Source: Camillea tinctor (lineage: Eukaryota; Ascomycota; Sordariomycetes; Xylariales; Xylariaceae). From it: DNA of 64,000 nt. Where the stretch lies: positions 491,137 to 555,136 of the forward strand of contig MU394075.1 of NCBI GenBank assembly GCA_022578605.1, in the 5' to 3' direction. Shown here piece after piece: positions 46,558 through 56,675 of this stretch (its first letter is position 1; each line of letters opens with the position of its first letter). Both the position numbers and the translations under genes were made by a program. A model generated the notes under the pieces. The model made no database searches. It was not told the origin of the DNA and saw only the letters and a program-made list of their open reading frames with translations.

Positions 46558-47075
46558 TACGGCACGCTTGGGCGAGGCTTGGGTTATCAAGGTGAGAGCT
46601 AGTTGGATTTCGTGCTAGGAGAATGACGTTTTTTCTTCATTTTCCTTTGCCCTACGGACAGCTTCGGTGAAGATTGGGTGCCATCAGGTTATACCGTATC
46701 GTATCGCAGTGTTACAATCCATCCACATGGTTATGCTATGTTCTACCAAAACGACTAATCAAGAAGTCTAGTTGGACAACATCTTACCTATAGACATCAC
46801 GAGTTGCCCCATTAATAATGGAAAGGAGCATTTGTGGTAGCATTGTAGCACGTACTTTAGGTAGTGTGGTGTTTTTTAGGGAGCTGCCCGTATATCAAGT
46901 TAGTATATTAACTCCTTTATTGGTGCTATTCGGTTATACTGTGTTATATTGTGTTATGCCTTCACCCGCAAGTCGCGCATATTATGTTTGATCGAGTAGA
47001 TATAATAACGACGACGACCCCGTTACTTTACTCATTCAATGATTCGCTTTCTTTGGGATATACTTCGATATATCA
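46558..47075. other. Intergenic spacer
   Basis: AT-rich sequence between the mannanase and the DUF3176 gene. It holds no motif I can name apart from a GTTATA repeat near 46932-46955. Confidence 0.5.
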
Positions 47076-49196
47076 ATGGAGCCAAAGCCCAAAATGGCTT
47101 CCTCGCCTGTCGAATTGTCATCCCTGAACCTTCTCAGACAATCAAGCGATAAAACATCTACTGGGGAAAATGGCCCTGACAATCAACAATATCAAGCGAT
47201 AAAGGAGCCTGAAAACCAATTCGGAACCTTGGTTTCGAGTTTAGTTGCAATCATCCAGGCGTCAAGCTGTATAATTCGAAGATTTTTAGTCACATGGAAA
47301 GCCTGGAAATGGGAGATGATTGCTTGCTTCATAGTCCTAGCCTCGCCGTTTGTTATCCTGGCTACCTTATATCCACATGATGGAAATCTGCTACCGCAAA
47401 CTTATGGACCGTTCAAGATAATATCTATCAACGCTTTGCTCTCGTTTCACTCTATAGTGCTAAAGGCTAGCCTAGCATTTGTTATAGCCTCTTGCATTGG
47501 CCAGCTCCAATGGGCTTGGTTTGCTCATGGCCGTCCTCTCTATGACCTTGTTCGTTATAGCGATGCGACGGGTAGCCCTTGGGGTTGTATAAAGCTTCTT
47601 TTGGCACAAAGGCTGAGACATCCTCTAACAACTCTCGGTGGAGTACTTGTGGTTCTATCCATTGGTATAGCTCCTTCTATCCAGATGCTCATGAATCCAT
47701 TCGATTGTAGCATAGAACTAGGAGTACACGGCCCCACGTTACCTCGAACAAATCTTTACAGCTATAACGTTGATCCCTCGCCAAGCAGACCAAGTGTTAT
47801 TACGGAGTTCTCGAAGCGCGATATGACGCAGTCTGATGGTCCGCATTTCGACTGTATAACCGGCAATTGCTCCTTTCCAGACCTCTACGGTACTATTGGA
47901 TACTGCAGCTCGTGTGAAGACATATCAGATGATATTCATATCGAGATGAATTGTTCTGTTGGCACATCTACCAGGTCTATTAAAATAGTAGATGAATGCC
48001 CTAAAACCTCCAATACGACTTTGGCAATCAGATATAGACTACCCACAAACCTGAGCATAACTACTACCTGGAGATTTGATTCAACATCTGGGTGGTATAT
48101 AGACGGCAAAGAAAGCACCGTGGTAGCTAAGGTTCAGGCTGCTGGGACTGGACGCAACGTTACTAAAAGCAAGCATATAACGGCGAGGATACTCATCGGA
48201 CAAAGTGCGCGATTGAGTACACACGATAATGCCTCTCTCGTGCCGAACCCCCTGGACTGCAAAAACCAGACATCTGTCGACCCGTGGCGCTGTAGAGGAT
48301 ACGGCGCGGCAAGTTGTGTTCTGTCTCCGTGTGTGCGAGTATATAATGCGACGATAAGAGCAGGTGGTCTCACCGAACGAGTAGTCGCTCAATCGGGCCA
48401 TTTACCCTGGGGTGCGAGTCCCGGGGCCCTTGAAGGCATGTTTACTGGGGGAGCACGTGGTATGGTCGATGCTTACTGTCTTGGTCTTAATAACAATAAG
48501 ATCAATGGAAGTATAATATCGGACGGAGAACCTACCATCAACCAGACCGACCGCTGGCTTCCTTACGATATTACGTTTGTAGACGGCAATATCTCACCGA
48601 CGGTTAAGCGTCTTCTTGCCCAGAAGTGCTTGTATATGATAAGAACGGTAGACTTGGAAGCGCAGTTGGCGTGGCTGCTAAGCGGAAATATTCGAAAGTT
48701 GCCGGCGCCATTTCAACTCGACCACACACCACCCATTTACTCATACGAAGGCAAGGAAGCGCTGAAGCACATCTACAACTTTGGCGATGTCGACTTCGGC
48801 CATATCCAGCAAACGTTTTCGAATATATCGGATTCAATAACCGACCATTTCAGAATGTACGGGGTTGCAAACTACTCGGAACCTGCAATTGGAAAGACTG
48901 TGTATGCGGCAATCTGTCTGCATGTTCGATGGCAATGGATTACACTACCCTCGCTGTTAGCTGTTCTGACCACGGCTCTTTTCGTTATGACTGTCCGCTC
49001 AAATCCATGTCATCGGTTTCCGCCGTGGAAAGCCTCATTCCTCCCTTGGATCATGTGCGGGCCCGGTGGCTCGGAGATTTTCCATGCGAATGGACTGGAG
49101 AAGAATGATCCTTACGGGATTGATGCGATGGAGAGGAGGTCTAGGGAGATTACGGTTACTTGGAAGCCTCTGCCTCAACCCCGTGTTGAGATGTGA
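47076..49196 (+). CDS. DUF3176 membrane protein
   Basis: A single exon of 706 residues. The N-terminal ~60 residues are hydrophilic. The DUF3176 region follows, with WKWEMIACFIVLASPFVIL (first helix), a GPFKIISINALLSFHSIVLKAS block and the signature IGQLQWAWF...RPLYDLVRYSDATGSPWG. A third helix (TLGGVLVVLSIGIAPSIQML) leads into a large extracellular segment. That segment is rich in cysteines and Asn-X-Ser/Thr sites. A final helix near residues 630-650 (ITLPSLLAVLTTALFVM) leads to a short cytoplasmic tail. The family is common and expanded in filamentous ascomycetes; its function is unknown. The start was chosen as the first ATG (TCAATGG). The gene is less GC-rich than most neighbours. Confidence 0.88.
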   Translation: MEPKPKMASSPVELSSLNLLRQSSDKTSTGENGPDNQQYQAIKEPENQFGTLVSSLVAIIQASSCIIRRFLVTWKAWKWEMIACFIVLASPFVILATLYPHDGNLLPQTYGPFKIISINALLSFHSIVLKASLAFVIASCIGQLQWAWFAHGRPLYDLVRYSDATGSPWGCIKLLLAQRLRHPLTTLGGVLVVLSIGIAPSIQMLMNPFDCSIELGVHGPTLPRTNLYSYNVDPSPSRPSVITEFSKRDMTQSDGPHFDCITGNCSFPDLYGTIGYCSSCEDISDDIHIEMNCSVGTSTRSIKIVDECPKTSNTTLAIRYRLPTNLSITTTWRFDSTSGWYIDGKESTVVAKVQAAGTGRNVTKSKHITARILIGQSARLSTHDNASLVPNPLDCKNQTSVDPWRCRGYGAASCVLSPCVRVYNATIRAGGLTERVVAQSGHLPWGASPGALEGMFTGGARGMVDAYCLGLNNNKINGSIISDGEPTINQTDRWLPYDITFVDGNISPTVKRLLAQKCLYMIRTVDLEAQLAWLLSGNIRKLPAPFQLDHTPPIYSYEGKEALKHIYNFGDVDFGHIQQTFSNISDSITDHFRMYGVANYSEPAIGKTVYAAICLHVRWQWITLPSLLAVLTTALFVMTVRSNPCHRFPPWKASFLPWIMCGPGGSEIFHANGLEKNDPYGIDAMERRSREITVTWKPLPQPRVEM

Positions 49197-49982
49197 GACA
49201 GATTTGTATGGCCACTTATTATACGGAGTGACGATGTCTATGAATAATAGTGTAATATCATTGAGTAAAGCGTTGGTGACTGATTTAATGTTTTTTTTTT
49301 TCTTATTCTTTTATATATTTTCTATAATATAGTAGGGTATTGGATTCAAGGATGTGTCCTGGGGAGTATAATGATTTCAATTCAATAAGTATGTCATGAA
49401 AGAGTTGCAATACATGCAGCATTATATGTTAGTGTTACTGCATTATACATATAGTACACAAGTACACAGAATAGGTACAAAGATACATCTTTGTAGGTCT
49501 AGGTCCACCAATAAGTTGTAAGTACACTAAATAGACTCACCGCTTTACTTATTCGGGACAGAAGCATGGACCCGCAGACCCTTTCGACCCGGCAGAACTT
49601 TTTGTATAAGCGATCCCCAGTTTCCGCACCTGGGAGAAACTAAAAATTATATAATCAGACATTGAAAAAAAAAAGGCTAAAGCTGCTTATGACCAATCAA
49701 AAGCGGTTATCGTGATCTCAGAAACCCACTAAAGGAAATGCACTAAGGTCCACTAAGGTCCACTAAGGTCCACTAAGGAATATCGATTGAACTTTTTTTT
49801 TTTTTCTTCCCAATTATTTTCTTTTCCTTCGAATGCCTTCACACGGAACCCAACTTCACCCCCGCTGCCCACTTCACTGACATTTGCCTTTCCACCATCT
49901 CGCATTCACTACTAAAGCATTCCTAACGGCGACTGGATTTATTTGCCGAAGAGAGTTACCCTCGAGATAATAAATCACCAAA
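49197..49982. other. Intergenic, upstream of SURF6
   Basis: The stretch holds the 3' region of the DUF3176 gene, a CCAAT box on the plus strand near 49692 (GACCAATCAA), a four-unit tandem repeat (listed separately) and a T-run before the start of the SURF6 gene. I see no gene. Confidence 0.5.
49741..49780 (+). repeat. 10-bp tandem repeat CACTAAGGTC, four units
   Basis: Three perfect CACTAAGGTC units are followed by CACTAAGGAA. A partial related unit (CCCACTAAAGG) lies just upstream near 49726. The array is about 200 bp upstream of the SURF6 start codon. Confidence 0.95.
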
Positions 49983-51811
49983 ATGGAGGACTCGTCGCTG
50001 AAGGTTTGTGCAGCTTGGCAGCCCCGCGATCCCCGTTTGGTGATGAAGCTTGATGATGAAGCTTGATGATGACGATGATAACGGTGACCAACGTGAGACT
50101 AAGAAAATTTCAATTATATAGGAGCGCCTCCTCAACTCCCAAAAGTCATTCGATGGCTTGCTGTCGCTTATACCTGCCAAGATGTACTATGGAGAAGACA
50201 CCAGTGTATGTCGTCCTCGTCCTCGTCCTCGTTCTCGTCCTCATCTTTCTACTTCTCCTTCTCCTTCTCCTTCTCCTTCTCCTTTCGCTGACCATGGCCA
50301 TGTTCGAACAGGACCAATGGCAGAGAAAGAAGCAGACCAAAGCAGAGGCCGCCGCCGCCCGACGGAACAAGCTCGACCCCGACAGCGAACTAAACCGAAG
50401 CGCTAAGGAGGTCATGGACGAGCAGGCCCGGAAAAAGCGGAAGCGCAACCAAACGCAAGACGGGGAGGACGAACCATGGTCGGACGTTGAAGGTATCGAA
50501 CCCGAACGACCTGGTCAGGGGCTCAAGAAGAAGGCGGCGCTTGAAGCAAGCAAGAAGCAAAAGAAGGCAGCCAACGAAGAGCCAGAGATGACAGAAAAGG
50601 AGCGGAGAAAGGAAGAACTGAAGGCTGCCCGGAAAGAGCGCAAGGCCGAACGCCAGAGGCTGCGGGAAGAGGAAGCCGAATTCAATCGCAGATCCATCAA
50701 GGGCGTCAACAAGATCAAGCTTGGTCCACGGGAGCCGAGAACTGATGGGGCGTCGGACAGTAGCCCAGCAAAACCAAATGGCCACCAAAGCACTACCCAG
50801 CCTACCGAGGATGACGACGAGAGTGAAGCCGACGAACCAGCCGATATGGAGCCCCTGGATGTAGACGCTGCGGAGCTCGCTGAAGCAACACAGAACTCGG
50901 ACTCTGCGCATTCCGCACCTTCTGAACCCCAGTCGCCCGTGTTCGATCCCAACGGAACCCCTGCCGACTCGACAGGCCAAGCTCCCAGCACGACGACATC
51001 CGTCTCCTCGACAGCTGCCCCGTCTGACAAGCCGAGACATATTAAAATTCCTGCCGATAGCGCCGCTCTCCGTGCACGCCTCGCATCCAGGATACAAGCC
51101 CTTCGAGACGCGCGGAACGCCGACAAAGATGGAAAGCTCATCCGCACACGACAGGAACTGATCGAGTCCCGGCGCGAGAAACAGGCAGAGCGCAAGGCTC
51201 ACAAGAAAGAGCTCCGACGCCAGGCCAAGTTAGAAGCAGACCAGAAGCGAGAAGAGGCCCTCGCATCTGCGCGGAACTCACCTGGAGGCATCCTCAGCCC
51301 CGCCATCGACCTTGACGACAACAACTTCTCCTTCGGTCGTGTCGGCTTCGCGGATGGTACCCAGCTGTCCCACGATCTCTCGTATGTCCTGAATAATGGA
51401 AAGAAGAAGGGTCCGACAGATGCGAAGGGCGCCCTGCACAAACTGGAGAACCAGAAGAAGCGCCTCGAAGAAATGGACGACGAGAAACGGAAGGATGTCG
51501 AGGACAAGGAGGCATGGCTCACCGCGAGAAGACGGGCGGAAGGCGAGAAGATCAAGGACGACGAGAAGTTACTTAAAAAGTCGATCAAGCGTAAGGAGCA
51601 TGCTAAGAAAAAGAGCACAAAGGAGTGGGCTGCAAGAAAGGAAGGCGTCGCAAAGAGCATGAAGGATCGGCAGAAGAAGCGCGAGGAGAATATCAAGAAG
51701 CGTAGAGACGAGAAGGTCCTGGGCAAAGCTGGGAAGAAGAAGGGCGGGGCCAAAAAGAGCAAGAGCCGTGCAGGATTTGAAGGGTCATTCATAGGGGGCA
51801 AGAAGAAGTAG
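49983..51811 (+). CDS. rrp14: SURF6 / Rrp14 nucleolar ribosome-biogenesis protein
   Basis: Three exons, 49983..50003, 50122..50205 and 50312..51811, give 534 residues. The tiny first exon encodes MEDSSLK. The second adds ERLLNSQKSFDGLLSLIPAK and MYYGEDTS, the conserved Rrp14 N-terminal motif. The third opens with DQWQRKKQTKAEAAAARRNK. The rest is highly charged (Lys/Glu/Arg, coiled-coil-like) and carries the SURF6 domain in the C-terminal third, with NNFSFGRVGFADGTQ and TARRRAEGEKIKDDEKLLKK. The very basic end is KKKGGAKKSKSRAGFEGSFIGGKKK-like in composition. The family acts in the nucleolus in rRNA processing and ribosomal subunit assembly. Intron 2 is made mostly of CTCGTC/CTTCTC repeats. 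If it is treated as coding, a false start within the repeats is obtained. Confidence 0.93.
50206..50311 (+). repeat. Trinucleotide/hexamer repeat filling intron 2 of SURF6
   Basis: The 106-bp intron starts GTATGT, continues as CGTCCT and then CTTCTC repeats, and ends CGAACAG. It has no stop in the frame entering exon 3 and so mimics coding sequence, but its length is not a multiple of three. Confidence 0.8.
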
Positions 51812-52340
51812 TTAGATGAGTTCCTCATGAGGTCGTCTATGTCAAAAGCCTGGCTGTCTTTGGACTTGAGCTTGCTATTGCATTTTGAGTCCGTCTTTAC
51901 TCGTGTACATAATTATCTAACCCCGGACATGGGTTGAGCGAGTCTGGTTATGGATGTATTTGCATCGGATTTGTCTATTGTTATCCTGGTGTCGTCCAAG
52001 CACTGTTTCTGATCTAGGAGAACGATTACCTAGGTTTGATGACTAGACACTTGCTAAACTAGAAGCTATATTCATAATAATCATGTCAGAGTCACGAACA
52101 CACCTAAGCTTATTAACTTTATTCCAAGCTTTTTGAAATGGCTTAATTCTAAGCTGTTGGATGTGTTCTATACACAGGATTTTAGGACATGGCCTAGATT
52201 TTGTCTTTCACAACCAGACATATTAGTATCGACTCTCAGTATCAGTCACTCACACGAACATTATAATTTACTGCGGCTTAGTCCATCCTACTCCCCCTCT
52301 TCGCACGTACCAATGACTCCCAGAGCGATATAGAGGATTT

Positions 52341-52526
52341 CGCGTATCCAAAAAAATCAAAGCGGTGCTAACACCGCTTTTAAACGAACGTCGCGAGAAT
52401 GCAATTGAAGCACGACAAGACAACCCACCTGCCCTGAAGGGAAAGCCCGTCTCGGCATACCGGGCGGCCCGGCCCTATCAGAGCGGTGCCGCAATGATGC
52501 GATATATTCTCATGAGGAGTATTTGA
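52341..52526 (+). pseudogene. Possible transposase N-terminal relic
   Basis: One frame reads RENAIEARQDNPP, LKGKPVSAYRAARPYQSG and then a stop. The order A-I-E-A...N-P...S-x-R-A-A-R-x-Y resembles the helix-turn-helix start of pogo/Fot1-type transposases (normally AI.A...G....SVRAAAR.YNVP). No start codon or catalytic part is visible, so at best this is a short relic. The match is by eye only. Confidence 0.25.
52359..52380. repeat. Perfect 9-bp inverted repeat with 4-base loop
   Basis: AAAGCGGTG at 52359-52367 and CACCGCTTT at 52372-52380 are perfect complements around the loop CTAA. The core AGCGGTGC recurs once near 52484. Confidence 0.9.
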
Positions 52527-52559
52527 ATTCATTTGATATGTACGAGCTTGCGTATAAAC

Positions 52560-52567
52560 TATAAAAA
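52560..52567 (+). promoter_or_regulatory. TATA box of the S51 peptidase gene
   Basis: TATAAAAA lies 159 bp upstream of the ATG at 52719. Confidence 0.5.
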
Positions 52568-52718
52568 TGGCCGGGTATCACGTCGGTCTAGAGTAGATAG
52601 AAAGGAATTCCTTTCCATTCTCCCCTCCCATCACTACCTCCTATTATCTTAACTCATTGCATTGGTCAGGTGTACTTTATCAGTATTCCTTTGATCGCCA
52701 GCGTGCACAACTCCAACA

Positions 52719-53603
52719 ATGTTCAACACCCGCACCATCCTCCCTCCCCTCCTCCTCCTCATCAGCCCCTCCCCCTTCATGTCCTCCCTACCCACCGCGT
52801 CCGCCCAGCAGCCACCCCCCTCCTACATCGGCCCCGCCAACGGCTCCCTCGTCATCGTCGGCGGCGGCTCCCTCAGCGACGCCATCTACGAGCGCTTCAT
52901 CGCCCTCGCCGGCGGGCCCGACGCCCCCATCGTCACCGTCCCCACCGCCGAAGGCAGCGACACTTACGACGACAACGCCGCCAGCGCCGGGGCCTTCCGC
53001 CGCCTCGGCGCGACAAACGTCACCGTCCTGCACACGTACGATCCCGCCGTCGCCGACACAGAGGCGTTCGTCGCGCCCCTGCGCGAGGCGCGGGGCCTGT
53101 GGTTCGGCGGCGGCCGGCAGTGGCGCCTCGTGGACGCGTACGCGGGGACGCGGGCGGAGCGCGCGTTCAGGGAGGTGCTGGACGCGCGGGGCGGCGTGAT
53201 CGGGGGCAGCTCCGCGGGCGCGAGCATCCAGGGGAGCTTCCTCGCGCGCGGCGACACCGCGACGAACCAGATCCTCGTCGGCGACCACACCGTCGGCTTC
53301 GGCTACCTGCGCGACGCGGCCGTCGACCAGCACGTGCTCGTGCGCAACCGCCACTTCGACATGTTCGACATCCTGAAGGCCCGCCCCGAGCTGCTCGGCG
53401 TCAGCCTCGACGAGAACACCGCGCTCGTCGTCGCTAAGAACGACGCCCAGGTGCTGGGCGCGAGCTATGCCATCTTTTACGACGGCGGCTTCTGGTCCCG
53501 CGAGGGCAGCGAGCTGAAGAATTTGCCCGAGCCCGGCGCGAGGTTTTATTTCCTCAGGCAGGGGGATAGGTATGATTTGGGGGAGAGGAAGGTGGTGGTT
53601 TAG
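52719..53603 (+). CDS. Secreted cyanophycinase-like S51 peptidase
   Basis: A single exon of 294 residues. Residues about 1-29 form a signal peptide ending TASAQ. The mature protein matches peptidase family S51. Visible features are a first strand with LVIVGGGSLSD, PTAEGSDTYDDNAA, and LWFGGGRQWRLV with the conserved Gln134. The nucleophile motif GGSSAGAS places the serine at 165. TVGFGYLRDAAVDQHVLVRNRHFDMF follows with the usual Asp/His region. Bacterial cyanophycinases cut multi-L-arginyl-poly-L-aspartate. Fungi are not known to make that polymer, so the natural substrate here is unclear; it may be an external peptide. The gene is intronless and strongly GC-rich compared with the AT-rich flanks, which fits, but does not prove, an origin by transfer from bacteria. 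Confidence 0.88.
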   Translation: MFNTRTILPPLLLLISPSPFMSSLPTASAQQPPPSYIGPANGSLVIVGGGSLSDAIYERFIALAGGPDAPIVTVPTAEGSDTYDDNAASAGAFRRLGATNVTVLHTYDPAVADTEAFVAPLREARGLWFGGGRQWRLVDAYAGTRAERAFREVLDARGGVIGGSSAGASIQGSFLARGDTATNQILVGDHTVGFGYLRDAAVDQHVLVRNRHFDMFDILKARPELLGVSLDENTALVVAKNDAQVLGASYAIFYDGGFWSREGSELKNLPEPGARFYFLRQGDRYDLGERKVVV

Positions 53604-53806
53604 CTTGGAGCTGGTTCTTGGGTTGGTCGTGGATAGGGTCGAGGTGTTGAACCTCACCTCTTTATATACCTACCTAATTAACTTAGTTGCTTGAGTAGAC
53701 TAGTAGGTTAGGGGGTTCGGTGAATTTGGTAACATATTCTGTTGTTTTCATTTTAGGATGATTTTATAATATGACAGTGTTATACGCGGACATTGCTAAG
53801 ACCAGA
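53604..53806. other. 3' region of the S51 gene
   Basis: A short AT-rich stretch with CCTACCTA/TAGGTTAG motifs. No gene is seen. Confidence 0.45.
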
Positions 53807-54247
53807 TTAATAAAAAGGAATTTCTATATCGGAGGTGTATCTTTTGACGAATGTCTCAAACAGCTCTCTCGCTACCGTGGCCCTGCCGTCAGTCCTTCTG
53901 TCCGTCTCCTCCTTGTCCTTCTTAGGTGTCTCGGTGCTTGCGCCCATGCCCTTCTTATAACCCTAACCAACCAACCAACTAAATAAACTGATGACTTAGA
54001 GAATAAATAAGGCTTTCAGAGCCCAACTAAGTGAAAGAGTGGAGGTGAACTATATCCAACTAATGAAAAGACTGAACTGAAAGAGCTAGACTGAAAAGAG
54101 GCGAATACGATGATAACTAAAAGACAAAGTTCTCTTCGTGACTCCAAGTCCAAGTCAACGTGAAGAGACTATATACACCTAGGTTATTTAGTTGCCTGAG
54201 GCAACTAACCATTGTATTATATAGTCTCTAGTTCTCTTAATTCAACA
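53807..54247 (-). mobile_element. Candidate truncated LTR retroelement (minus strand)
   Basis: Read on the minus strand, a segment starting TGTTGAATTAAGAG at 54247 has the form of an LTR: a TATATAA box, a nested hairpin and then C/T-rich sequence. The region near 53960-53980 gives GGTTGGTTAGGGTTATAAG, which could be a primer-binding area. Directly after it an ATG at 53947 opens a 46-codon charged frame (MGASTETPKKDKEETDRR...) ending at 53807. This could be the start of a gag gene. The LTR's far end and a second LTR were not identified. The assignment is inference. Confidence 0.35.
54164..54229. repeat. Nested inverted repeat
   Basis: AGAGACTATATA (54164-54175) pairs perfectly with TATATAGTCTCT (54218-54229). 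Inside it TAGTTGCC (54189-54196) pairs with GGCAACTA (54200-54207) around TGA. The flanking GGTTA/TAACC can pair as well if a few bases bulge. Confidence 0.9.
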
Positions 54248-54331
54248 ACAATATCTAATCGTTTACCGTGGATTTCTAGCTCATCTAAGACTTCTCCCCA
54301 AATCTCAGCTCTAGTTAGAGCTTGTACATTT

Positions 54332-55769
54332 TCATGTAAGCTCGCTTGAGTACCGGAACAAGGAACGGTATCGGCGAGGACTGTCAGCGTCTTTGTCCTC
54401 GCCCTTCACCGTGAAGATCCACCATGCTGGAAACGGCTGCACTGTATTTAAGGTTTTTTCCTCTGGATTAAGGGGAAATACCGAAGCACCGATGAGTCCG
54501 GAGACTATCATCGCGTTGAGCTTAATGGACGGCTTGCTTGTCGCCAGCTCGATCTTTACGTCGACCCATGACCAGGAAGGCGGCACGTCCGCGTCATCGA
54601 TGTAAGGGTATGTCACAAATTTCCCCGTAATATCTGTCAAGGCCCCTCGCTGGAGCTCGGGCTCTGGGGAATCACCATCTCGCGAGCCCCTATTGCCGAA
54701 ATCTAAATGCCGGGCGTTCCACATTTGACTGTCCCCTTGCCAGTCTCCCTTGTTAGAGAAAACACAGAACGCTGTGATCCAGCCAGACAGGTACCTTGGG
54801 CCACTTCCAAAGCTTTCGCGGTGGCAAATCCGGGACCAGAAGTCTGCTTGCTCTTCTGGTACATGGAAGCACCTGATCATATTCTGGATGACTGGGACAA
54901 GAAGGATTCTCCAACGCTCCAATTTCTCATGGGTGCTGCCAAAGCTTTTGAGCTTATCAAGTCGTTGGAGGATCTCCTCCCAGTCTGAGACGTCTCCAAG
55001 GAGGGTGACAGAGGGAATGCCGCACAGAAGACGAAACCTAAGGCATACCATCGCTGGTTAGCCACTTAGCACTGAAGTACTATTGACTAGAAGCTTAGGT
55101 GCTACCTGTATTCGAAATATTCCTTCATAGTACTCATGAAGATCGCGCTACACACGACTGCGTCGATCTCCGTGGTTGTCGAAAACGATGGCGTAATCCA
55201 CGCTTGGAGGTCTTTGTCAACAATATTTTCCTGTGGAAGACCTGGTTAGCCGAGAAATGTAATCCAATAGCTTAAAGGAGATATTATTTCCGCGGACAAA
55301 CATGTATTTTGTCTGATATTTCAGCAGTCATCCGACTAAAGTCGATATCGTCAGGTTTGGACACATCCGTTTCCACAACCAGCTCCTGCTTCCCTTTGTG
55401 TCTGACGAAGAGGGATCGAAGTTCTTCGGCATGCTTGTTGACGTAAAACGAGAACTGTGTTATGATGGCGATCCAAACGTCGTCGGGACGTAGGACAAGA
55501 TGATGGTGGTTGTTGTAGGCACGGAGACAGGTGAGTACTAAACCGTTCTTCATCGGCAACACTGTCTCGCCAACTCCATCGGAGAGTGTTGATTGCAGCA
55601 CACGGTCAATCCGCCCCGACAAATGTTTTGCGGTTGCGTGTAAAACACTGTCTGAGCACTCGTCTACACCATTTCAGCAGGCATCTGAACGACTAGGACT
55701 CAAAAACTAACGCTGTCTGGCGGTGATTGCTTCTGCGGGATGGGAGGCGACTTGGATTGTGACTGGCAT
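54332..55769 (-). CDS. DUF4419 protein
   Basis: Four exons on the minus strand, 55769..55712, 55663..55302, 55230..55106 and 55037..54332, give 416 residues. The first exon begins MPVTIQVASHPAEA, the usual start of the family. The next contains YNNHHHLVLRPDDVWIAIITQFSF-type sequence, followed by FVRHKGKQELVVE. Exon 3 supplies DLQAWITPSFSTTTEIDA and the helix before EYRFRLLCGIPSVTLLG. SGWITAFCVFS and YPYIDDADVPPSWSWVDVK complete the domain. All introns have GT..AG borders and a CTAAC-like site in intron 3. DUF4419 proteins are common in fungi and have no established function. The last ~20 residues after the WWIFTVKG segment (ending RYRSLFRYSSELT) may come from an adjoining retroelement relic. 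The gene is divergent from the HET gene at 56676. Confidence 0.88.
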
Positions 55770-56675
55770 AGTGATCGTTTACGTGCTGGGGATCTTTGAG
55801 ACAGGCAAAAAGAATCTGACTCTTTGGTTCATGCACCCTATAGCTGGTAAGGAGTGAAAAAGGGGGCAAAGAGATACTGTTTTAACATACATCTTGAGTA
55901 GCGGTGACTAAAGCCCCTCACTGCCCAACGTTTCTGACATTATGATCAACGTCCTCCATTCATAGATGGTGGCATGCCTCGTCTCATGATTTGTTCCTCA
56001 CGTTGCAGCGAATTCAGCTCCATCGAAGCCTACATACGCACATACATCCATATTGCGAGGAGCTTCTCTCATTTGTCAAGCCCGCACATGGCGGCTTACC
56101 TCTGGAAACCCAGCCTCATTATCTTGTCTCTATGTAAAAAGGAGAAACTCTTCCAATTTGCTATGCGCAAACTTGGTGGTCCCTGTGGGCAATTCAAGTA
56201 AGTGTATTCTCATGGTTTCAGTGTATAATGTGTAGTTACTACCCGATACGCCCCCACCAGCTCTACCCTGCCTCAACTGTTACGAAGCGTGTACCCTGAT
56301 CTGTAGGCCTAGTTGTAATCACCACTAGAAGCAATGCCGACCTGCACGGGGAAGACATGTGATGAATAGTGAGGGGAAGGAACTTCGGAATGACGGTGAT
56401 AGGACCAACGTACTCGAGAATATCGACGTTAGGCGCTGATGCATGTAATGTAGTACTAGAATGCCGGGATAAGAAGTCACTGTTTGAATACTCTTTCATA
56501 TGAAGGTTGAGGCATAAGGGGAAAAAGGTATTCTAGTTCATTAGGCCACTCTAAAAGAGTTGACCCAAGTTTCTTGAATATAGGCATTACCCCTTAATAT
56601 CAACTGTCCTGTACCTTAATCATTTGATTGTATTCCATCCGAGTAATCTGGCATCAGAATTTGACAAATAACAAC
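55770..56675. other. Divergent upstream region, DUF4419 / HET
   Basis: About 0.9 kb shared between two divergent genes. No gene is supported. The open frame near 56263-56499 on the minus strand lacks any recognisable motif. Confidence 0.5.

Larger units (their letters stand above)
51812..52718. other. Spacer between SURF6 and the S51 peptidase gene
   Basis: AT-rich sequence follows SURF6. The middle holds a GC-richer island (52360-52500) containing a hairpin and a possible transposase relic, both listed separately. The right end holds a TATA box and a C/T-rich leader for the gene at 52719. Confidence 0.5.

Noticed and set aside
52436..52500. GC-rich stretch as a tRNA or structured RNA
   Set aside because: No cloverleaf or T-arm sequence could be drawn; a degenerate coding relic fits better.
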